The notes beneath the pieces are model-generated. The model was not told the DNA's origin. It saw only the letters and a list, made by a program, of their open reading frames with translations, and did not search any database. Below are positions 26,351-33,704 of a DNA stretch of 40,673 nucleotides, piece after piece. Position 1 is the stretch's first letter, and the number at the start of each line of letters is the position of its first letter. The translations under genes were made by a program, and so were the position numbers. Location: positions 1-40,673 of the forward strand of contig PHDM01000015.1 in the NCBI GenBank assembly GCA_002840985.1, given 5' to 3'. This stretch comes from Bacteroidetes bacterium HGW-Bacteroidetes-17 (GTDB taxonomy: Bacteria; Bacteroidota; Bacteroidia; Bacteroidales; GCA-2711565).

Positions 26351-27451
26351 ATGAAACGAATCATTTTTATTTTAATTATTGGCTTTTTAGTGTTTTTTAT
26401 CACGAAGGTATCGCCTGCGCAAACGGGTCGCGCATTGAGAACAGTGGTAATTGATGCGGGACATGGAGGGCGGGATCCCGGGGCCATTGGTAAAAATTCA
26501 TATGAAAAAAACATAAATCTGTCTATCGCCCTTAAACTTGGGAAACTTATTGAGAATAATCTGCCGGAATTAAGCGTGATCTATACTCGTAAAACGGATG
26601 TACTTATCCCGCTCCACCTGCGTTCAAAAATTGCAAATGATAATCAGGCCGATTTCTTTATTTCAATTCATTGTAATTCGAATCCTTCAGCCAAAATCTA
26701 TGGAACCGAAACTTATGTGATGGGCTTACATAAAAGTCAGGATAATTTGGAGGTCGCAAAGCTTGAAAATTCATCAATCTTGAAAGAAGAAAATTATTCG
26801 GACTATTACGAAGGCTTTAATCCAAATTCAGCAGAAGCATACATCATTTTTAGTTTATATCAAAATGCCTTTTTGGACCATAGCCTTGATTTGGCATCAA
26901 AGATTCAGGATCAATTTAAAGCTCTGGCTGGTGTTCGGGATCGGGGTGTTTTACAAGCAGGTTTTTTGGTCTTGTATCGTACCACGATGCCGGGGGTTTT
27001 AGTTGAAACTGGTTATATCAGCAATATCAGCGACGAAAAGTATTTAATGTCAAAGGACGGTCAAAATTATATTGCATCTGCAATTTTTAATGCATTAAAG
27101 CAGTACAAAAACGAACAGGGGATTCAATCCACAAAATTAACTACCAGCTCCAATAAAAGTAAGATTGAAACTGCGCAAGTATCGGGTGGAATTATATTCA
27201 GGGTGCAAATTGTATCGTCAAGCACCAAAATAAATTTGAATTCAAAACGTTTTAATAATTTAAAAAACCTTTACGAATATCGGCATGATGGATTGTATAA
27301 ATATTGCACAGGGGAAAGTGATAGTTTTAGTAAAATGGATAAGCTAAAAGTGAAATTGCAAAAAGAAGAATTTAAGGATGCTTTTGTAGTTGCTTTTCAG
27401 GATGAACGCAGAATTTCAATTAATGAAGCAAGGAAGCTGACCGAAAAATAA
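26351..27451 (+). CDS. N-acetylmuramoyl-L-alanine amidase (Amidase_3)
   Basis: Zinc amidase cutting the bond between N-acetylmuramate and the stem peptide; secreted to the periplasm. The 366-aa protein has a signal peptide (IIFILIIGFLVFFITKV), then VVIDAGHGGRDPGA (zinc H38), E52 in SYEKN, ISIHCN (zinc H107) and GVLVETGYISN (catalytic E219). A variable inserted region around 125-190 may act as the regulatory helix. A serine/lysine-rich linker (255-275) leads to a C-terminal segment, IIFRVQIVSSSTKINLNS to about 360, resembling a degenerate SPOR peptidoglycan-binding domain. Followed after 26 bases by the MCE gene. Confidence 0.92.
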   Translation: MKRIIFILIIGFLVFFITKVSPAQTGRALRTVVIDAGHGGRDPGAIGKNSYEKNINLSIALKLGKLIENNLPELSVIYTRKTDVLIPLHLRSKIANDNQADFFISIHCNSNPSAKIYGTETYVMGLHKSQDNLEVAKLENSSILKEENYSDYYEGFNPNSAEAYIIFSLYQNAFLDHSLDLASKIQDQFKALAGVRDRGVLQAGFLVLYRTTMPGVLVETGYISNISDEKYLMSKDGQNYIASAIFNALKQYKNEQGIQSTKLTTSSNKSKIETAQVSGGIIFRVQIVSSSTKINLNSKRFNNLKNLYEYRHDGLYKYCTGESDSFSKMDKLKVKLQKEEFKDAFVVAFQDERRISINEARKLTEK

Positions 27452-27477
27452 TTAACTTTGCTTAAAATAATCGGATT

Positions 27478-28425
27478 GTGAAAATATCTCGTGAAATAAA
27501 AGTTGGTATATTGTTCCTTGTGAGTTTAGCCTTGCTGATATGGGGTTATAACTTTTTAAAAGGCAAAAATATTTTTAAGAAGGAGCGCGTTTTTTATGCC
27601 GTTTACAATGATATTGACGGATTGACCAAATCTAATATTATTTCGATTCAAGGATTAAAAGTTGGACAGGTAAATGATGTTTACTTTGATCAATCAAATA
27701 TTGGGAAGATTATAGTGGAGTTAGCTATTTCGAGCGATTTCCCAATTCCAAAAAATTCGATAGCCCGTATTTTCAGCTCGGGACTGATGGGATCAAAAGA
27801 AGTTACCATTGTTATTGGTAACCAAAAGGAATTGGCCTTGAACGGTGATACCCTACTATCGGAAATTGAAGGTTCACTAAAGGATGAAGTGAACCGTCAG
27901 GTTCAGCCACTGAAGAAAAAAGCAGAAGAATTAATGAGCTCCATTGATTCAATGGTTACTATCTTTCAAACCATTTTTAACAGTAATGCCAGAAACGACC
28001 TCGCAAACAGTTTTGATAATATTAGTAAAACGTTGCATAATCTTCAGCATTCTTCATCGAAAATGGATACGCTAATTACCGATGAAGCTGATAGATTGTC
28101 TTCGATTATTGGCCATATTGAATCGATAAGTAAAAACCTGGATGAGAATGAAGGTAACATTACTAATATTCTTGCAAATTTCTCAAACATGAGTGATTCG
28201 TTGGCGAAGGCAGATGTCGCAGGTACATTTAGTAGTGTAAGGCAATCGATGAACGATTTACAACAGATCATGCAACGAATTAGTAACGGTGAAGGGACGG
28301 TTGGAAAACTGTTAAAGAATGACTCGCTTTATTTTCATCTCGAAAAATCAGCCTCCGATTTAAATCGTTTACTTGAAGACATTAAACTTAATCCTAAACG
28401 CTATGTTAAGATTTCGATTTTTTAA
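27478..28425 (+). CDS. MlaD/MCE-domain lipid-transport protein
   Basis: Periplasmic MCE protein anchored in the inner membrane, the substrate-binding part of Mla/Mce-type phospholipid transporters. The 315-aa protein has a single N-terminal helix (VGILFLVSLALLIWGYNFL), an MCE domain (about 35-125: VFYAVYNDIDGLTKSNIISI, GLKVGQVNDVYF, IARIFSSGLMGSKEVTI), then a long helical, Ser/Asn-rich tail with GEGTVGKLLKNDSLY. Start is GTG at 27478. No ATPase or permease partner is adjacent; in Bacteroidota these genes often lie elsewhere. Its end overlaps the end of the OstA-like gene by 4 bases, tail to tail. Confidence 0.88.
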   Translation: MKISREIKVGILFLVSLALLIWGYNFLKGKNIFKKERVFYAVYNDIDGLTKSNIISIQGLKVGQVNDVYFDQSNIGKIIVELAISSDFPIPKNSIARIFSSGLMGSKEVTIVIGNQKELALNGDTLLSEIEGSLKDEVNRQVQPLKKKAEELMSSIDSMVTIFQTIFNSNARNDLANSFDNISKTLHNLQHSSSKMDTLITDEADRLSSIIGHIESISKNLDENEGNITNILANFSNMSDSLAKADVAGTFSSVRQSMNDLQQIMQRISNGEGTVGKLLKNDSLYFHLEKSASDLNRLLEDIKLNPKRYVKISIF

Positions 28426-29945
28426 TCTTTCCTGAAAATATCGTTTTTGTTAAGGGGCCGTTTTGTGATCAACCATATAAATCCTTTCAGCTTTCTGTCT
28501 TCTCCAACAAGTCCTGTTTCTGTAAAAAGGGTCATTTTAGGTTGGTCAACATAAAGTATCGACTGGGGTTTCTTGTTTTTAATAAGTATAACCATGTTGT
28601 TTGCTATAGCTTTATTAATTCCTATTAAACCCTGGGTTTCATCCTCCCTAACATAATATATCGTCTCTGAATTCCCATCAACATTAATTCTCACCAATTC
28701 ATTTTGACTGAAATACCCAATCACATTTCTCCCCTTAATTTGATTAAATTGAGTGGTATCTTTTTCCTGGGAGTTAATAAAGGCGTTGTTGAATAAAACC
28801 AAAGAATCAAGTTCCTGATTTGTGATAAAGATTTTGATAGAATCACTTGTCAGCTGGTTTTCGTCTGACCATAAAACAGGGTTTAGCATCATATTAATAA
28901 CGGAATCATTTACTTCATATATTAAAGAATCACAGGCACCCTGTAAAGTTTCCCTGAAAAACTTGACCCCGCGGAAAGCATATAATCTCTCTGCTGCATT
29001 TGTGGTATCAAATTTTAAACGAAGGGTATCGGAATGAAGAAAAAGTGAATCGTTCCCATCGACAATAATGGCGAGGGCACTATCAGTTGCATAAGCAAAG
29101 CCATTTTCCTTAAAATACTCAATAAAATTACCCTGAATTACAACATCCTTTTCTTCATCAACAAGCACAGCATTTTTAAATACTTGTCCAAATCCGGTTT
29201 CTTTCTCATAATAAATAGAATCGCCGGTCAAAAGATGTTGTTTATGCTTAACCATTGCTTCTTTTTTAAGTCCGGTAATACCATTTCTGGTGTCGGTGGA
29301 ACCCCGGTAAGCAAACATGTAATCATCCTTGCCGGTAAGTGTTGTTGGCCCCATAAAATATACAATTTCGGTTTCGGAATTATAACGCATTGTATCGGCC
29401 TTAATAACGTAATCGGGAGTTGTAACTACCACACTGTCTCTGAAAAGAAACTCGTCCAGATCAGTATAATAAAATCCCAGTTTGCTCACCAAAACATTAC
29501 CTTCATCAATAATTTTCCCGTGTTGGTTATAGTAGGCAGTTTTTGTATATCGGTTATAGGTTGCATAATTGGTATACAGCGTAGCCCGATTATCAATCAA
29601 AATAACATTTTCAAAAACCTCTCCGATTTTTGTTTCTCCGTTGTAGTAAATTTTATCACCAAAAAGCTCGACTGAATCTCCCATCAGCATGTGTACATTT
29701 CCATAACCGTCAAAAGTGTTTAAATCCAGATCCAGAATAGCGCTATCACAATAAAGCGTGCTTGTATCCTGATACATCACTACATTGCCAATTAATATAT
29801 TAATCGTTTTTCCATCAATATTTTTGCCAAGCATTCTGTCTTCCTTATGCCTGATTCTTGTTTTTTGAGCGAATGTTCCATTGGAAATAAGCAATAACGA
29901 GAGGACAAAAAGTTTTAAAAATAATATCTGATGAAATTGCCTCAT
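28422..29945 (-). CDS. OstA-like (LptA/LptD N-domain) periplasmic protein
   Basis: 507-aa secreted protein (signal FLKLFVLSLLLISNGTFAQ) made of repeated OstA-like beta-jellyroll units: VVMYQDTSTLYCDSAILDLD, VELFGDKIYYNGETKIGEV, YVIKADTMRYNSETEIVYF, and HLLTGDSIYYEKETGFGQVF, each pairing a threonine/aspartate turn with alternating strands. This is the Bacteroidota OstA-like family, thought to act as or with the periplasmic LPS bridge; the nearby LptD gene supports that. It is much longer than LptA of E. coli. Convergent with the MCE gene, sharing 4 bases. Confidence 0.85.
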   Translation of the reverse strand: MRQFHQILFLKLFVLSLLLISNGTFAQKTRIRHKEDRMLGKNIDGKTINILIGNVVMYQDTSTLYCDSAILDLDLNTFDGYGNVHMLMGDSVELFGDKIYYNGETKIGEVFENVILIDNRATLYTNYATYNRYTKTAYYNQHGKIIDEGNVLVSKLGFYYTDLDEFLFRDSVVVTTPDYVIKADTMRYNSETEIVYFMGPTTLTGKDDYMFAYRGSTDTRNGITGLKKEAMVKHKQHLLTGDSIYYEKETGFGQVFKNAVLVDEEKDVVIQGNFIEYFKENGFAYATDSALAIIVDGNDSLFLHSDTLRLKFDTTNAAERLYAFRGVKFFRETLQGACDSLIYEVNDSVINMMLNPVLWSDENQLTSDSIKIFITNQELDSLVLFNNAFINSQEKDTTQFNQIKGRNVIGYFSQNELVRINVDGNSETIYYVREDETQGLIGINKAIANNMVILIKNKKPQSILYVDQPKMTLFTETGLVGEDRKLKGFIWLITKRPLNKNDIFRKD

Positions 29946-29968
29946 ATGAATGTGTTTTTTACCGATTA

Positions 29969-30001
29969 CAAATGTAATTAATTTTATTCGCCCTCCTTCA
30001 A
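29969..30001 (-). promoter_or_regulatory. Promoter of the OstA-like gene
   Basis: Minus strand TTG (30001-29999), 22 bases, then TACATTTG (29976-29969), about 24 bases before the ATG. Confidence 0.5.
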
Positions 30002-30173
30002 TTCAAATTCTAATCAATAAAAATCATGGTACCATGTACTAAAATTGCTTGAATTTCAATCCGATGATTAGACGTAACCAATAAAATCAAAGATTCAATA
30101 AATATTAAAATTTCCCCTCTGAAAAAAAATGAATTATTGCCAGCAATCGCCTCTTCAATTCTGATTTTATCCT

Positions 30174-30181
30174 TACATTTG
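30174..30181 (+). promoter_or_regulatory. -7 element before gatE-gatD
   Basis: TACATTTG matches TAnnTTTG and lies 41 bases before the gatE ATG. No -33 element was found at a normal distance. Its form is that of the host phylum, so the operon appears adapted to host transcription. Confidence 0.45.
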
Positions 30182-30222
30182 GGGTTCAAAAAATGATACT
30201 TTTTACACCTGATTGAAAACGA

Positions 30223-32226
30223 ATGAAGCAGAATAACAGCCAGGAGAAACAGCTCAATAATCAATTCGACCCGATAGAGAACCATCAAAAAAGTTGCGAA
30301 AGGGTTGGTTATGTAAAACGAAAAGACGCCAATCAGGAAACCTACGATCGCATTGGTTTTATGTCGGGCCTCGAGGTTCATCAGCAACTATTGACAAAAA
30401 AGAAATTATTTTGTCATTGTCCGGCCGGGGTTTATCATAAAAGTGCTGATTTTGATGCTGAAGTGATCAGACACATGCGCCCGACTTTAAGTGAATTGGG
30501 TGAATATGACGGTACCGCTTTAATGGAATTTAAAACCAGAAAAGAAATCATTTATCGGTTAAAACACGAAACGACCTGCACTTATGAGGTAGATGACACT
30601 CCCCCGTTTCCTGTTGATCGAGAAGCTTTGAATATTGGAATCGAGATTTCCTTACTATCTAAATTAAACATTGTTGGTGAAGTTCATATCACCCGTAAGC
30701 AATATCTGGACGGAAGCATTCCGACAGGATTTCAACGGACCTGCATTCTTGGGGTTGAGGGTGAACTTCAATTAAAAAATAAAAAAATCCGACTTATTCA
30801 GCTTAGCCTGGAAGAAGATTCATGTCGTGAAATATCTGACATAGGTCACACCCGAATTTATAAAACCGACCGGTTAGGAATGCCCCTGATAGAGACCGTT
30901 ACTTATCCCGACATGGTTAACCCTGATGAGGTTAAAGAAGTGTGTGATTATATTCGATTTCTGAACAGGAGTACCGGAAAAGTAAGAACCGGAATAGGAG
31001 CGGGCCGGCAGGATGTTAATGTGAGTTGCAAAGGGGGAACAAGGGTCGAGTTAAAAGGAGTGGCCCACACTAAATGGATTCCCGAATTGACTCACAACGA
31101 ATGTTTCAGACAATGGGCCTTATTGCAAATCAGAGATGAATTGTTGAGTCGTATTCCTGATTCTGAAAAATGGAAACCAACGCACGAGTTTTTGAAATTT
31201 TATTCTTTCAAGTTTACACATAAGCCGATCAAAGAGGCAAAAACCTTGCATCATAAAATTGTAGCCGTTAACCTGCCAAATTTTAAAGGGATTTTATCAC
31301 ATTTTACGCAACCGGGTAAAATGTTTGCGGATGAAATAGCTGAACGATTAAAAGTGGTAGCTTGTTTGGAACATCCAAATAATACGCATTCTGAATCTTT
31401 CGAAAGCCATATTTCAGTAAAAGACTATGAGCAAATCCGAATCCTATTAAATTCAGGTGAAAATGATGCCCAATTAATATTCTGGGGGCCTGAGGATGAC
31501 ATTAAAACCGCTCTTGAAGTGATCGAAGAAAGGTGCAAAATGGCTTTTCAAGGGGTCCCGAATGAAACACGAAAGGGATTAGAAGGCGGGATTTCTATTT
31601 TTGAAAGGGTACTACCGGGAGCTGATCGTATGTATCCCGATACAGACTCTGCACCTATTCCTTTAAAAAATGAAGACATTGAAGAATTAGGTAAAAATCC
31701 GCCATCCGATATCATTGATCGCTATCATCAGTTAAAAAAATGGGAAGTTCCGGAAGATAATTATACTTTTATCTTCAAAAAGAATTTATTCTTATTGATG
31801 AAATCCATCATCGAAGATTTAAAAGTTAATCCGCGATTTCTTGGATCATTTTTAGGTCAGAAGCTAAAATATGTCGAAGGTCATGTACGGCCGGCTGATG
31901 CATTCAACTACCAAAAAATATACGACCTATTTAAATTTTTAAAACAAAATGATTTAAAGGTTGATTTAGCTAAACGAATGATTTCACTTGTTTACGAACA
32001 TCCAAAAATGGATTTTGAATCGGTACTTGAAATCATCAATTATAAAAAGGTAACCGCCGAGAGCATCTATTCGCACATCTCGTTTTTAAAAGAAAAATTT
32101 GCTGAAATTGGGATGAATCAGAATCCTGAAAATGAAGTAAACTGGATCATGGGTGAATTAAAAAATGTTGCCATAGGGAATATAGAAATGACAGACCTGG
32201 CAATTCGAATCAGAGAAGCCAAATAA
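30223..32226 (+). CDS. gatE: Archaeal-type Glu-tRNA(Gln) amidotransferase subunit E
   Basis: Binds mischarged Glu-tRNA(Gln), activates the glutamyl group with ATP and passes ammonia from GatD to form Gln-tRNA(Gln). The 667-aa protein has the GatB/E cradle: GLEVHQQL (49-56; GatE-type HQQ, GatB has HVE), CHC (64-66), HMRPTLSELGEYDGTA, HETTCTYEVDDTPPFP, LEEDSCREI, DRLGMPLIE (GatB has NRSG) and GRQDVNVS. It then carries an AspRS-like insertion (about 340-470, with GVPNETRKGLEGG and LPGADRMYPDTD) that GatB lacks, and a helical tail (515-667). About 40 residues precede the usual start (YDRIGFMSGLEVH); the next ATG, residue 47, is inside the conserved motif. Twenty bases before gatD. Confidence 0.93.
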   Translation: MKQNNSQEKQLNNQFDPIENHQKSCERVGYVKRKDANQETYDRIGFMSGLEVHQQLLTKKKLFCHCPAGVYHKSADFDAEVIRHMRPTLSELGEYDGTALMEFKTRKEIIYRLKHETTCTYEVDDTPPFPVDREALNIGIEISLLSKLNIVGEVHITRKQYLDGSIPTGFQRTCILGVEGELQLKNKKIRLIQLSLEEDSCREISDIGHTRIYKTDRLGMPLIETVTYPDMVNPDEVKEVCDYIRFLNRSTGKVRTGIGAGRQDVNVSCKGGTRVELKGVAHTKWIPELTHNECFRQWALLQIRDELLSRIPDSEKWKPTHEFLKFYSFKFTHKPIKEAKTLHHKIVAVNLPNFKGILSHFTQPGKMFADEIAERLKVVACLEHPNNTHSESFESHISVKDYEQIRILLNSGENDAQLIFWGPEDDIKTALEVIEERCKMAFQGVPNETRKGLEGGISIFERVLPGADRMYPDTDSAPIPLKNEDIEELGKNPPSDIIDRYHQLKKWEVPEDNYTFIFKKNLFLLMKSIIEDLKVNPRFLGSFLGQKLKYVEGHVRPADAFNYQKIYDLFKFLKQNDLKVDLAKRMISLVYEHPKMDFESVLEIINYKKVTAESIYSHISFLKEKFAEIGMNQNPENEVNWIMGELKNVAIGNIEMTDLAIRIREAK

Positions 32227-32246
32227 CAGCATTAATAAATTATTGA

Positions 32247-33632
32247 ATGAGCGAAGATTTTTTTCAGGGATATAAAGGAGCTTCTTTAGAAATATTGAAG
32301 AAATACAATTGCAGGGTTTGGGGACAGGCAACTGTCGAAACCACGCGTGGAACTTTTAATGGAACCGTTTTGCCACGATCGGAAAATGATGATGACCAAC
32401 ATATTGTGATGAAAATCATAACCGGTTACAATATTGGAATTGATATCGTTACCATCACTTCGATGAAGGAAACAGGTTACAAAAAAGCCAATTATAAAAT
32501 TCCTGAAAAGGAATTCCCTTACACAAAAGGATTGCCTAAGGTAAAATTATTCGGGACAGGCGGAACCATCGCTTCGCGATTGGATTATCGGACAGGTGCC
32601 GTTATTCCGGCTTTTTCACCGGGCGAACTTTATGGAGCCGTTCCTGAATTAGCAGATATTTGTAACCTGGAAACTGAAAAAATATTTGCCGTATTCAGTG
32701 AAAATATGGGGCCAAAGCAATACATGGCACTTGCAACCGCTATCGGTAAAGAAATTGAAAATGGAGTAGACGGAATCGTGATTGGACATGGTACCGACAC
32801 CCTTCATCATACCGGAGCGGCATTGACGTTTATGGTTCAAAACTCACCGGTTCCGATCGTTTTGGTTGGCTCTCAACGATCTTCTGATCGTCCCAGCTCC
32901 GATGCTGCACTAAATTTAATGCATGCGATGACAGCAGCCGGACATTCTGATATCGCTGAAGTCATGGTATGCATGTTTGGACCGACTTCTGACGATTATG
33001 GATTATTGCACAAAGGAACCAGGGTTCGTAAAATGCACTCCTCCTATCGTTCTACATTTCGTACCATTGGTGATACTCCATTGGCAATGATCAATCGTAA
33101 GGGAGCTACAATGATCAAAAAAGAATACAAACATCGTCGTAAAGATAAAAATGTAAGCATACTACCTTATTTCTCCGATAAAGTAACCATGTTGTATTAC
33201 TATCCCGGTATGAAGGCAGACACTTTGGATGCCTTGGTTGATGCTGGATACAAAGGTGTAATTATTGTTGGAACAGGACTGGGGCACGTGAATAAGGAAC
33301 TTTATCCTGCAATTGAACGCGCCCATGCAAAAGGGGTACACATGTTTATGACCCTGCAAACAATTTGGGGTTATGTGCATATGTTTGTGTATGACACAGG
33401 AAGGGATATGATGGCCAAAGGGATAATTCCCGCAGGTAATATGCTTCCGGAGGTTGCATGGGTGAAGCTGAGCTGGATTCTTGGTCAAACAGAAGATCCG
33501 GCAGAGGTAAAACGCATGATGCTAACTCCAATCAACGATGAAATTACCGAACGCGAACCTTATAATGGATATTTGGTTTATCAGGGCGGAATCCCTGAAG
33601 TGGAAGATTTTATTAAGAAGGTTCACAAATAG
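32247..33632 (+). CDS. gatD: Archaeal-type Glu-tRNA(Gln) amidotransferase subunit D
   Basis: L-asparaginase-like subunit that frees ammonia from an amide donor for GatE. The 461-aa protein has an N-terminal SH3/Sm-like domain (about 10-90: RVWGQATVETTRGTFNGTVL) that plain asparaginases lack. The asparaginase core follows: GTGGTIASR (T107), GHGTDTLHHTGAAL (T183, D184), GSQRSSDRPSSDAALN, and RKMHSSYRSTF with K262 as the probable catalytic lysine. The second domain contains TGLGHVN and a C-terminal MLPEVAWVKLSWILGQ typical of GatD. All four catalytic residues are present. It follows gatE by 20 bases. An ordinary type I asparaginase is excluded by the N-terminal domain and the gatE neighbour. Confidence 0.93.
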   Translation: MSEDFFQGYKGASLEILKKYNCRVWGQATVETTRGTFNGTVLPRSENDDDQHIVMKIITGYNIGIDIVTITSMKETGYKKANYKIPEKEFPYTKGLPKVKLFGTGGTIASRLDYRTGAVIPAFSPGELYGAVPELADICNLETEKIFAVFSENMGPKQYMALATAIGKEIENGVDGIVIGHGTDTLHHTGAALTFMVQNSPVPIVLVGSQRSSDRPSSDAALNLMHAMTAAGHSDIAEVMVCMFGPTSDDYGLLHKGTRVRKMHSSYRSTFRTIGDTPLAMINRKGATMIKKEYKHRRKDKNVSILPYFSDKVTMLYYYPGMKADTLDALVDAGYKGVIIVGTGLGHVNKELYPAIERAHAKGVHMFMTLQTIWGYVHMFVYDTGRDMMAKGIIPAGNMLPEVAWVKLSWILGQTEDPAEVKRMMLTPINDEITEREPYNGYLVYQGGIPEVEDFIKKVHK

Positions 33633-33636
33633 TAAA

Positions 33637-33691
33637 GCTCATTGAGCGTAGTCGAAATGAGCCAATATTACAGTATTTTTTTCGCTCAATG
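33637..33691. repeat. Nested inverted repeats; REP-like element, possible terminator
   Basis: GCTCATT (33637-33643) pairs with AATGAGC (33656-33662) around the core TGAGCGTAGTCGAA, a sequence type common between genes in Bacteroidota genomes. CATTGAGCG (33640-33648) also pairs perfectly with CGCTCAATG (33683-33691), an alternative that excludes the first hairpin. A T run (33675-33682) lies inside the second loop. It lies between the convergent gatD and CLC genes and may end one or both transcripts. Confidence 0.6.
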
Positions 33692-33704
33692 TACAACTCG
33701 ATTC

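Noticed and set aside
29184-29675. 163-aa open frame on the plus strand
   Set aside because: It is antisense to the OstA-like gene, has no recognisable domain and shows composition expected of a shadow frame.
30010-30387. 125-aa minus-strand frame overlapping the start of gatE
   Set aside because: It overlaps the gatE N-terminus and promoter, lacks a family pattern and is likely chance.
30223-33632. GatB plus a plain L-asparaginase
   Set aside because: The AspRS-like insertion and GatE-type motifs exclude GatB, and the N-terminal Sm-like domain plus adjacency exclude a plain asparaginase.
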